Assembly: GCA_005800465.1 (NCBI GenBank)
Contig: SYFI01000145.1
Coordinates: 1-6,626 of the forward strand
Direction: 5' to 3'
DNA length: 6,626 nt
Origin: Actinomycetota bacterium
Lineage (GTDB): Bacteria; Actinomycetota; Thermoleophilia; Miltoncostaeales; Miltoncostaeaceae
The notes under the pieces were generated by a model. The model was not told the origin of the DNA. It did not search any database and saw only the letters and a program-made list of their open reading frames with translations. The position numbers and the translations under genes were made by a program. The stretch's first letter is position 1; every line of letters starts with the position of its first letter. Shown here piece after piece: positions 1 to 6,028 of the stretch.

Positions 1-327
1 CCGCTCCCGCCTTCGTCGGGTTCGACAACGGACCTGAAGTTCATCGCACATGCCGTGGCCCACTGGTGCCGCTTCAACACGGCCGGAGCCCTCTTTATCG
101 ACCCGGGCTCGCCGCACCTGAACGCATGGGTGGCGTCGTTCAACGCTCGCCTGCGCGACGAGCACCTCAACCGACAACTCTTCGACAACCTCCTCGAGGC
201 GAAGATGCTCACCGAGGACTGGCGGATCGACTACAACACGAATAGAACCTACAGCGGGCTGGGGCCCAATACCCCAGCCCAGTTAGGTGCAGACTGGTTC
301 ACCGGGGGCCAGCAACTACTCGCATAG
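1..327 (+). pseudogene. IS3-family transposase (orfB, rve integrase core), 3' fragment, frameshifted
   Basis: The C-terminal part of a DDE/RNase H-fold transposase is visible in two frames. Bases 3-38 read APAFVGFDNGPE, the conserved segment carrying the second catalytic Asp (codon 24-26). The downstream part, FIAHAV onward, continues in another frame from base 40 to the TAG at 325-327. One extra base around 36-39 (GAAGTTC where GAGTTC or GAATTC is expected) explains the shift. Downstream, the family motifs PGSPHLNAW, RLRDEHLN and DWRIDYNTNR are clear. At codon 133-135 the family's VESFN reads VASFN, so the third catalytic residue, Glu, is Ala. A GTG at 55 could open an 90-residue frame, but that would be a meaningless tail of the enzyme. 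The N-terminal part is outside the window. IS3-family membership is firm; the subgroup is not resolved. Confidence 0.88.
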
Positions 328-363
328 CGAGCGGCTCATCAATTGGGACCCTCTCCCCTCTAT

Positions 364-380
364 GAAACCCGGGTGGTTCA
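364..380 (+). repeat. Probable right terminal inverted repeat of the IS3-family element
   Basis: The sequence GAAACCCGGGTGGTTCA lies 36 bases after the transposase stop. Its reverse complement starts TGAACCACCCGGG, which resembles the TGAACCGCCCCGGG-type ends I recall from several IS3-family elements, and it has the family's terminal TGA...TCA form. The matching left repeat is outside the window, so this is not verified by pairing. Confidence 0.55.
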
Positions 381-432
381 ACTCGTCGCATTACACGGGG
401 CGGGGGACGAGCCACCCGACCAACTGGTGGCC

Positions 433-450
433 GAATACGACCTGAATACG
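433..450 (+). promoter_or_regulatory. Direct repeat GAATACG-N4-GAATACG upstream of a small gene pair
   Basis: Two identical heptamers (433-439 and 444-450) are spaced 11 bp start to start, one helical turn, and end 34 bases before the ATG at 485. Seven-base direct repeats with 4-base spacers are the layout bound by dimers of OmpR/PhoB-type response regulators, so an operator is possible. I found no convincing -35/-10 pair nearby, and a 7-base repeat can occur by chance. The rest of 381-484 shows nothing else recognisable. Confidence 0.2.
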
Positions 451-484
451 CCAGAGCATCCGCATTCCTCTACGGGGGCACGAC

Positions 485-739
485 ATGAGTCCGACCCAGC
501 ACTTCCTTCTCATCCATCACCGGGGTGGCAACTCCACCGAGGTGCGCCCGTTTGGCGAGGATGAGCAGGCCGCCCTGGACGCATACGAAGCAGCAGAACT
601 GGCGCACATGGACGACGAGGACTACAAGGTGCTGCTCGTGGGCGCGGAGTCGGAGGAAGCCATGCGCGTCACACACGCGAGCTACTTCTGCCTCGGCACC
701 GATCGTCTGGACGTCATCGAACTAAGTCTCGGGGTCTAG
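485..739 (+). CDS. Small acidic protein of unknown function (84 aa)
   Basis: I do not recognise a named family. The protein opens with a short hydrophobic strand (HFLLIHH, residues 6-12). An acidic helix-prone stretch rich in Glu, Asp and Ala follows (about 25-43), then a second strand (YKVLLVGA, about 47-54) and the end THASYF (about 63-68). This suggests a compact beta-alpha-beta fold. There is no signal peptide, membrane segment or Cys/His metal cluster, so it is probably cytosolic. The ATG at 485 is preceded by a G-run at 474-478 that could serve as a ribosome binding site. The pattern of a leading FLL(I/V) strand with a later VLL(V)GA(D/E)S motif resembles small conserved hypothetical proteins I recall from actinobacteria, but I cannot name one. 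The next gene starts 4 bases after the stop, so the two are probably co-transcribed. High G/C at third codon positions supports real coding. Confidence 0.7.
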   Translation: MSPTQHFLLIHHRGGNSTEVRPFGEDEQAALDAYEAAELAHMDDEDYKVLLVGAESEEAMRVTHASYFCLGTDRLDVIELSLGV

Positions 740-743
740 GGCA

Positions 744-1076
744 ATGAGCAACGAACGTGCGGCGATGACGGAATTCGACATCACCGCGGCAGTGACCATC
801 GGCGGTCGCGTTGACGATGACGCCCTTGCCGACATGGCATGCGATGCCCTCACTGCGGTGAGGGCCATGGCCCCGGCCATCGCCGGGCCGGTGTTCTCGG
901 TGAGCCTTGTCGACGCGGTTATCCGCTGCAGCGCCTCGACGGACTGCGTCTCGGCTGCCATCGCCACGGCGCGCGCATCGGAACTCGCATCCGTTTTGGA
1001 GGCGACGCGCCTCGGCGCACGCATCACCCGTGTGGAGGCAGAAGTGGCGCCCGCCGAGGTGGCCGCCGCCGCGTAA
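744..1076 (+). CDS. Small alanine-rich protein of unknown function (110 aa)
   Basis: The family is unknown to me. The order of predicted elements is a strand (FDITAAVTIGG, residues 11-21), an acidic Ala-rich helix (DDDALADMACDALTAV, 24-39), a strand (VFSVSLVDAVIRCSA), a second helix rich in Ala and Ser, and a last strand (ARITRVEAEVAP). This beta-alpha-beta-alpha-beta order suggests a ferredoxin-like small domain; that is inference from pattern only. There is no signal peptide or membrane segment. The ATG at 744 has TAGGG (737-741) just upstream, close for a ribosome binding site; the ATG at 765 (residue 8, just before the first strand) is an alternative start. It follows the 84-residue gene by 4 bases, which suggests one transcript and perhaps a joint role. 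The C-terminus is a low-complexity Ala/Glu/Pro tail. The stop lies 18 bases from the stop of convergent rmlB. Confidence 0.65.
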   Translation: MSNERAAMTEFDITAAVTIGGRVDDDALADMACDALTAVRAMAPAIAGPVFSVSLVDAVIRCSASTDCVSAAIATARASELASVLEATRLGARITRVEAEVAPAEVAAAA

Positions 1077-1094
1077 CGGCGACCGATCCGTGCG

Positions 1095-2087
1095 CTAGCG
1101 ACCCGCGTAGTTCTTCGCGTGCCAGTCGGCGTACTCGCCGCTCTTGATGGGCTCCCACCAGTCGCGGCGCTCGCGGTACCACTCCACGGTTGACGCCAGG
1201 CCGTCGTCAAAGTCCACCTTCGGTGCCCAGCCCATGCCGCGCAGCTTGGTGGTGTCGAGGGCGTAGCGGCGGTCGTGGCCCGGGCGGTCCTCCACGTAGG
1301 TGATGAGGTCGTCTGACGCACCAGTGTGGGCGAGGATTCGCTCGGTGATCTCAAGGTTGGGCCACTCGTTGCCGCCGCCCACGTTGTACACCTGCCCGGC
1401 CTCGCCGTGCTCCATGGCGTGCCAGATGCCCTCGGCGTGGTCGCGCACGTGGATCCAGTCGCGGATCTGCTGGCCATCGCCGTACACCGGCAGGGGCAGG
1501 CCGTCGAGGGCGTTGGTGATGAACAGGGGTACGAGCTTCTCGGGGTACTGGCGGGGGCCGTAGGTGTTGCTGCCCCGGGTGATGACGATGTCCTGGCCAA
1601 ATGTGTGGTGAATGGCGAGCGCCTGCAGGTCGCCGCCGGCCTTGCTGGCCGAGTACGGCGAGGACGGCTGAATTGGGTCGGTCTCCTTGAAGGCCCCTGC
1701 GGGAATGGAGCCGTACACCTCGTCGGTGCTCACCTGCACAAAGCGGCGCACGCCGGCCTCGCGCGCCGCCATGATGAGCGTTGCGGTGCCCACCACGTCG
1801 GTCTCGATGAACTCGGTGGGGTTGTGCAGCGAGCGGTCCACGTGGCTCTCGGCGGCCAGATTGATGACCACCTCCACCCCTTGCACCGACTGCGTTGCGA
1901 TCTGCGGGTCAGCGATGTCGCCGTTGATAAACGAGTACCGGGGGTCGTCTGCCACGTCGGCCACGTTGGCAGGGTTACCCGCGTACGTGAGCTTGTCGAG
2001 GTTGACCACCTCGTGGCCCTGCTCGATCGCAACGCGCACGACCTCTGAGCCGATAAACCCGCAACCGCCGGTGATGAGGACCTTCAC
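1095..2087 (-). CDS. rmlB: dTDP-glucose 4,6-dehydratase (RmlB)
   Basis: This is an extended short-chain dehydrogenase/reductase that converts dTDP-glucose to dTDP-4-keto-6-deoxy-D-glucose using bound NAD+, the second step of dTDP-L-rhamnose synthesis. Visible motifs are the NAD-binding GGCGFIG (residues 7-13), the family signature DKLTYAG (31-37), AAESHVDRS (78-86), STDEVYG (120-126) with catalytic Thr121, Asp122 and Glu123, YSASK (145-149) with Tyr145 and Lys149, NTYGPRQYPEKL (174-185) for sugar-nucleotide binding, and RDWIHVRDH. The Asp-Glu pair after Thr separates dehydratases from the related 4-epimerases. At 330 residues it has normal family length and looks intact. Its GTG start overlaps the rmlD stop by four bases (GTGA), so translation is probably coupled; a G-run at 2091-2096 may act as the ribosome binding site. 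It is the last gene of the leftward operon in this window. Confidence 0.96.
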   Translation of the reverse strand: MKVLITGGCGFIGSEVVRVAIEQGHEVVNLDKLTYAGNPANVADVADDPRYSFINGDIADPQIATQSVQGVEVVINLAAESHVDRSLHNPTEFIETDVVGTATLIMAAREAGVRRFVQVSTDEVYGSIPAGAFKETDPIQPSSPYSASKAGGDLQALAIHHTFGQDIVITRGSNTYGPRQYPEKLVPLFITNALDGLPLPVYGDGQQIRDWIHVRDHAEGIWHAMEHGEAGQVYNVGGGNEWPNLEITERILAHTGASDDLITYVEDRPGHDRRYALDTTKLRGMGWAPKVDFDDGLASTVEWYRERRDWWEPIKSGEYADWHAKNYAGR

Positions 2088-2914
2088 GACCGCCCCCCGA
2101 TGTAGTCAGCCAGTGCATCCTCCCACGCCCGCAGGCGCGGAGCGCCCTCGCGGGTGACCTCAAGCACGCTTACCGCGGGTCGCGGGGCCGGACGATTGAA
2201 TGCCTCGGTGGTGGTGTCGTTTACCGCGCAGCCAGCGTTGGCAATACGGAAGATCTCGCGCGCGAAGTCGGCCCATGTGGTGCTGCCGTCGCCTGCCGCG
2301 TGGTACACGCCGGGCGGGAGTGAGGCGATTTCCACGAGCGCCGGACACAGGTCCTTGGTCCACGTGGGGCAGCCGGTCTGGTCGGCCACCACGTCCACCG
2401 CGTCGCGATCAATGGCGAGCATGAGCATGGTGTCCACAAAGTTCTTGCCATGGGCGCCATACAGCCACGCGCTGCGGGCGATGCGCGTGCCCTCCGGGTA
2501 CTCCATCTCGGCCAACCGCTCGCCCGCGAGCTTGGTTCGGCCGTAGGCCTGAAGCGGATCGGTGGCCGCATCCTCGTCGTAGGGGCCGCCGGTGCCGGGG
2601 AACACGTAGTCGGTGCTCACCGCCACAAGCGCAGAGCCTGCCTCGCGGCACGCGATGGCCACGTTGCGCGTGCCCTCGCCGTTCACCATGAGCGCCCGCT
2701 CCTCATGCTCCTCGGCGCCGTCCACATCGGTCCAGGCAGCAAGGTGGAACACCACGTCGGGCGCGGCCTCGCTCACGGCACGAATCGTCGCCCGGCGGTC
2801 GGTGATGTCGATGTCGGGCAGGTCGAGACCCGTGGCGTCGATTGCCACATCGGCCAGGTGGGCCATGAGGTCGGTGCCGAGCATGCCCCGGTGTCCGATG
2901 ACCAGCGCCTTCAC
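2084..2914 (-). CDS. rmlD: dTDP-4-dehydrorhamnose reductase (RmlD)
   Basis: RmlD reduces dTDP-4-keto-L-rhamnose to dTDP-L-rhamnose with NAD(P)H, the last step of the pathway. With the chosen start the protein has 276 residues, close to the family's usual 280-300. Motifs are GHRGMLG (7-13) for the dinucleotide, LAAWTDVD (58-65), STDYVFPG (100-107), YGRTK (124-128) with catalytic Tyr124 and Lys128, DQTGCPTW (178-185) and the C-terminal RPAVSVLE, matching the family's RPxxSxL. The frame is open to a TTG at 2962, but that start would add 16 unlike residues and overlap rmlA. The GTG at 2912-2914 puts the Rossmann strand (KALVIG) at the N-terminus as the family requires and leaves a 10-base gap after the rmlA stop. 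There is no clear Shine-Dalgarno, so reinitiation after rmlA is likely. Its stop overlaps the rmlB start. Confidence 0.94.
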   Translation of the reverse strand: MKALVIGHRGMLGTDLMAHLADVAIDATGLDLPDIDITDRRATIRAVSEAAPDVVFHLAAWTDVDGAEEHEERALMVNGEGTRNVAIACREAGSALVAVSTDYVFPGTGGPYDEDAATDPLQAYGRTKLAGERLAEMEYPEGTRIARSAWLYGAHGKNFVDTMLMLAIDRDAVDVVADQTGCPTWTKDLCPALVEIASLPPGVYHAAGDGSTTWADFAREIFRIANAGCAVNDTTTEAFNRPAPRPAVSVLEVTREGAPRLRAWEDALADYIGGRS

Positions 2915-2924
2915 GGGTGCTCGA

Positions 2925-3998
2925 TCAGGTGAGGCCGATAACCGACGAGTCACCCAGCACAAACCGGTAGGCCCGGGGCTTGGCGTCGGTACGGCAAATG
3001 GTTACGTCGCGGCCGATGAGGCTGCTCTCCACCCGTGCGTCCAGATCCTCAATGTGCACGCGCTCCAGCAAGATCGAATGCTCGATCTCGGCCCGGCGCA
3101 CCACACAGCCGATGGAGATTGACGAATACGGGCCCACGTACGAATCCTCGATGATGGCGTCCTGGCCGATCACCGCGGGGCCGCGCACGTGCGAGTTGAC
3201 CAAACGTGCACCCTTTTGGATGACCACCCGGCCCTCGATGTTGCTATTTACCAGCTCACCCTCCATTGAGGGTTCGATGACGTCGAGGATGAGGCGGTTG
3301 GCCTCCAGCATGTCCTCCACCTTGCCGGTGTCCTTCCACCAGCCGGTCACCACGTGGGGCTCAACGCGCTCGCCCTGATCGATGAGGTACTGAATGGCGT
3401 CTGTGATCTCAAGCTCGCCGCGGGGCGAGGGCTCAATCGCCTTGGCCGCATCGAGAATTGCCGAGGTGAACATGTACACGCCCACTAGCGCGAGATCGCT
3501 CTTTGGCTCTGCGGGCTTCTCCTCCAGGCTCACCACTCGGTCACCGTCGAGCACCGCCACCCCGTAACTCTCGGGGTCGGGCACCTGCTGCAGCAGGATC
3601 AAGGCGTCGGGATCGGACTCGCGGAACCGGTCAACAAGCGGGGTGATGCCATCGCGCAGAAGGTTGTCGCCTAGGTACATGACGAAGTCGTCGTCACCCA
3701 GAAACTCCTCTGCGGTGAGCACCGCGTGTGCCAGCCCCAGCGGCGCCGACTGCGGAATAAAGGTGACCTCGATGCCAAGCGCCGAGCCATCGCCCACGGC
3801 TGCGCGGATCTCATCGCCCGTGTCGCCGATGATGATGCCCACCTCGCGGATGTCGGCATCGCGCAGCGCCTCGAGCCCATAGAAGAGCACGGGCTTGTTG
3901 GCCACGGGCACCAATTGCTTGGCCGAGGTGTGGGTGATGGGGCGAAGTCGCGTCCCGGCTCCGCCGGACAGCACCAGACCCTTGAGGTTTCCTGCCAC
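2925..3998 (-). CDS. rmlA: Glucose-1-phosphate thymidylyltransferase, long form (RmlA)
   Basis: RmlA joins dTTP and glucose-1-phosphate to form dTDP-glucose and pyrophosphate, the entry step of dTDP-sugar synthesis. The nucleotidyltransferase domain covers about residues 5-240. Its motifs are SGGAGTRLRPIT (11-22), the Lys27 region with PVANKP (31-36), YLGDN (108-112) with metal-binding Asp111, EEKP (159-162), ELEITD (195-200) and WWKDTG (220-225). The remaining ~110 residues (NSNIEGRVVIQKGA onward) show the hexapeptide-like repeats of a left-handed beta helix. At 357 residues this is the long form of the enzyme, known from archaea and actinobacterial deoxysugar clusters, not the ~290-residue form of enteric bacteria. 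The GTG at 3998 is the only plausible start; the frame is closed by a TGA nine codons upstream. No Shine-Dalgarno is visible in the 27-base gap after the glycerate kinase gene. Confidence 0.95.
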   Translation of the reverse strand: MAGNLKGLVLSGGAGTRLRPITHTSAKQLVPVANKPVLFYGLEALRDADIREVGIIIGDTGDEIRAAVGDGSALGIEVTFIPQSAPLGLAHAVLTAEEFLGDDDFVMYLGDNLLRDGITPLVDRFRESDPDALILLQQVPDPESYGVAVLDGDRVVSLEEKPAEPKSDLALVGVYMFTSAILDAAKAIEPSPRGELEITDAIQYLIDQGERVEPHVVTGWWKDTGKVEDMLEANRLILDVIEPSMEGELVNSNIEGRVVIQKGARLVNSHVRGPAVIGQDAIIEDSYVGPYSSISIGCVVRRAEIEHSILLERVHIEDLDARVESSLIGRDVTICRTDAKPRAYRFVLGDSSVIGLT

Positions 3999-4025
3999 GG
4001 CGGGGAAGGTACCAGCGTGGGCGGC

Positions 4026-5159
4026 TCAGCCGCGAACGGGCGACCATTCCGCAACGAGCATGGCCGAAGCCGCCGTCAGATCGTCAGCCGTGGCGGCCAG
4101 TGCATGGGACAGGGAGCCCGCAGTGCGCCCAATCGTGATGGAGGAGAGAAACCCCATTTCACGGGCGACCTCCGGGGACACATCCACCTGGCCGAAGAGG
4201 CCCACACACGGCACGCTGGCCGCGACGCAAGCGGCGGCGACGGCTGCCGGTGCCTTGCCCCAACGCGTCTGTGCATCAAGCCGCCCCTCGCCGGTGATGC
4301 ACAGGTCTGCGCCCTGAAGCGCCACAGCCAGGCCAATCGCATGGGTCACCAGCAAGCCGCCATCAATCAGGTGGGCGCCGAGCATGGCGGCCATACCACC
4401 GGCCGCACCACCGGCAGCACCCGCGCGGGGCATATGGGCAATGCCAGGCAGGCCCTCTGCCGCAAGCACCGCGGCCAGATTGACCAGCCCGGCGTCCAGG
4501 CGCAACACCGCCTCGGGTGATGCACCCTTTTGAGGCCCAAACACGTGGGCCGACCCCTCCGCACCCACCAGCGGGCTGGCCACATCACAGGCGATCTCAA
4601 TCGACACATGTGCCAGGCGGGCATCGAGGCCGGACAGGTCGACTGATGCCACCCGGGCGAGGTCGGCACCAGTGCCGGCCAGATCCGTGCCGTGCGCATC
4701 GAGCATGCGGGCACCGAGTGCAATGGCGATACCCATGCCGCCATCGGTGGTTGCGGTGCCACCTACGCCCACGACGATGCGTGTGGCCCCCTCGTCGAGT
4801 GCCGCGCGGATGAGATCGCCGGTGCCGAGGGTGCTGGTGGCCTCGGGGTCGCGTTCGGTATCGGCAAGCCGCTCGTACCCCGATGCCTGCGCGAGCTCCA
4901 CCACGGCCGTGCCATCAGGCAGAAGGCCGAACGCGGCAGTGATGGGCCGGCCGAGTGGATCCCGAGCGGAGGCCTGCACCACCCTGCCGCCAGCCGCGGC
5001 CACCAGGGCGTTCATGGTGCCCTCGCCACCATCGGCCACCGGCACCTCAATGGCCTCGTGCCCCGCCTGGCGCACCCCACTGGCGATGGCCGTTGCCGCA
5101 TCCGCCGGGCCAAGCGCCGACTTGAACGGCGCGGGTGCCACGACCACCCGCAGGGTCAT
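4026..5159 (-). CDS. Glycerate kinase (GarK/GlxK family)
   Basis: This is an ATP-dependent glycerate kinase of the class that includes GarK and GlxK. It phosphorylates D-glycerate, giving 2-phosphoglycerate in the well-studied members, and so feeds glyoxylate, glycolate or sugar-acid breakdown into glycolysis. At 377 residues it has normal length. Motifs in order are APAPFKSAL (8-16), PVADGGEGT (40-48), GVGGTATTDGGMG (131-143), CDVASPLVGAEGSA (191-204) followed by FGPQKGA (207-213), a Gly/Ala-rich loop GAAGGAAGG (247-255), and GEGRLDAQT...GKAP (290-304). One deviation is that the first motif is commonly APDSFKGSL, and here the Asp is Ala and the Gly is Ser. The ATG overlaps the stop of the preceding reductase gene by four bases (ATGA), and no other ribosome binding site is evident, so translation is probably coupled. 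No glyoxylate-pathway partner gene is visible nearby, so the specific route is unknown. Confidence 0.93.
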   Translation of the reverse strand: MTLRVVVAPAPFKSALGPADAATAIASGVRQAGHEAIEVPVADGGEGTMNALVAAAGGRVVQASARDPLGRPITAAFGLLPDGTAVVELAQASGYERLADTERDPEATSTLGTGDLIRAALDEGATRIVVGVGGTATTDGGMGIAIALGARMLDAHGTDLAGTGADLARVASVDLSGLDARLAHVSIEIACDVASPLVGAEGSAHVFGPQKGASPEAVLRLDAGLVNLAAVLAAEGLPGIAHMPRAGAAGGAAGGMAAMLGAHLIDGGLLVTHAIGLAVALQGADLCITGEGRLDAQTRWGKAPAAVAAACVAASVPCVGLFGQVDVSPEVAREMGFLSSITIGRTAGSLSHALAATADDLTAASAMLVAEWSPVRG

Positions 5160-6019
5160 GCTGCTGGCGGAGCGGGTGGCCAGTTGAGCTTCAGGAACCC
5201 GCGCAGGCGCTCCTGAAACTCATGGTCGTCGGCCGACTCGCGCACTGCGCGGTCGAGCTCGGCGGCGTCATCACCCACCACAATGCGAATGGGTGCGTGC
5301 GGGTCGTTGACGGCGTTCCAGATGACCTCAGCGCACGACTCCGCGGTGCTTACGTCGTCGCGCTCGCGCCAGGCACCAAACCCTGCGCGCAGATCGCCGA
5401 ACAGCGGGGCGTATGGGGAGTCGGGGTCAGTCACGTTTCCCGTGAGCACCGTGGCCTTTGGAAAGTCGGTGGCGATCATCCCCGGCTCGATCATGATTAC
5501 CCGCACCCCGAAGTGGCCCACCTCCATCGAGAGGGCCTCCGACAGTGCGTTCAGGGCGTACTTCGACGCGTGGTAAAAGCCCACAAGCGGGTTGGTGAGA
5601 CGCGCGCCGATAGACGACACGGTGACCACCGTTCCCCGACCGGCCTCGCGCATCGCGGGCACCACGGCCTGCACCATCGCAGCCGCGCCCCACAGGTTGG
5701 TCTCAAACATTTCGCGGGCCGCGGCCAGGTCGCCATTCTCCTGCGCACCCATCATCGCGTAGCCGGCGTTGTTCACCAGAAGATCAATTGGCCCGTCGGA
5801 GAAGTCGTGGGCCAATGCCACCGCATCGGCAATGTGCGCGGGGTTGGTCACATCAAGTTGCACCAACTGGATGCCCGGCTGCTTGCCGTACTCCCCATGG
5901 GCACGATCGAGATCGCGCACCCCGGTGACCACCACATATCCACCCCGCGCCAGGCGCTCGGCCGTTGCACGGCCCACACCGCGTCCGGCCCCTGTGACGA
6001 TTGCGACTCCACGTGTCAT
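5156..6019 (-). CDS. Classical short-chain dehydrogenase/reductase, substrate unknown
   Basis: This is a cytosolic NAD(P)-dependent oxidoreductase of the classical SDR type, 287 residues. The cofactor motif TGAGRGVG (9-16) is followed by LDVT (55-58), NNAG (83-86), the structural Asn in ETNLWG (Asn108), the catalytic Ser in VSSIGA (Ser136), and YHASK (149-153) with Tyr149 and Lys153. The PG motif sits at 179-180 in IEPGMIATDF. All four catalytic-tetrad residues are present, so the enzyme should be active. Arg35 after the second strand (VTGVRD) hints at NADP(H) preference. A C-terminal extension of about 90 residues after the PG motif resembles SDRs often annotated loosely as oxidoreductases acting on ketones or lipids. 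The substrate cannot be read from the sequence. The gene starts 9 bases after the histidine kinase stop with a weak GGTAGG ribosome site, and its stop overlaps the glycerate kinase start. Confidence 0.92.
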   Translation of the reverse strand: MTRGVAIVTGAGRGVGRATAERLARGGYVVVTGVRDLDRAHGEYGKQPGIQLVQLDVTNPAHIADAVALAHDFSDGPIDLLVNNAGYAMMGAQENGDLAAAREMFETNLWGAAAMVQAVVPAMREAGRGTVVTVSSIGARLTNPLVGFYHASKYALNALSEALSMEVGHFGVRVIMIEPGMIATDFPKATVLTGNVTDPDSPYAPLFGDLRAGFGAWRERDDVSTAESCAEVIWNAVNDPHAPIRIVVGDDAAELDRAVRESADDHEFQERLRGFLKLNWPPAPPAA

Positions 6020-6028
6020 GTGATGAGC

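Larger units (their letters stand above)
1..380 (+). mobile_element. Right-end remnant of an IS3-family insertion sequence
   Basis: The segment holds the 3' part of an IS3-type transposase gene (to 327), then 36 non-coding bases, then a 17-base sequence at 364-380 that looks like the right terminal inverted repeat, ending in TCA as IS3-family ends do. The left end and the orfA/orfB start lie outside the window, so element length and target duplication cannot be checked. The transposase is damaged in two places, so the copy cannot move on its own protein. The family call rests on the transposase motifs. The exact right boundary is an inference from remembered IS3-family end sequences beginning TGAACC. 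Confidence 0.7.

Noticed and set aside
343..366. TTGGGA and TATGAA as an outward promoter near the IS end
   Set aside because: The spacing is only 12 bases, too short for a standard sigma-70-type promoter.
343..564. 73-codon plus-strand frame starting beside the IS end
   Set aside because: It starts inside the element, runs through the inverted repeat and the non-coding gap, and overlaps the better-supported gene at 485 in another frame.
722..1600. 292-codon open frame on the minus strand overlapping the rmlB 3' half and the 110-residue gene
   Set aside because: The translation is low-complexity Ser/Thr/Ala/Arg, it runs out of frame through clear RmlB motifs and antisense to the 744-1076 gene, and it has no recognisable domain. 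It is a high-GC shadow frame.
1326..2048. 240-codon plus-strand open frame antisense to rmlB
   Set aside because: His/Gly/Val-rich translation mirrors the rmlB codons, with no motif or ribosome site. Long antisense frames are expected in GC-rich genes.
2915..2962. TTG-initiated N-terminal extension of RmlD
   Set aside because: The extra 16 residues are unlike the family and would overlap rmlA by 38 bases; the GTG at 2914 fits the expected N-terminal strand.
4021..4033. Dyad GCGGCT-C-AGCCGC at the glycerate kinase stop as a terminator
   Set aside because: At RNA level it forms only a 4-bp stem with a 5-base loop and no U-run follows in the direction of transcription. It may matter for coupling but is not a supported terminator.
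3726..4520. 264-codon plus-strand open frame spanning the antisense of rmlA and glycerate kinase
   Set aside because: It crosses two well-supported genes, has a composition typical of antisense shadows, and shows no domain.
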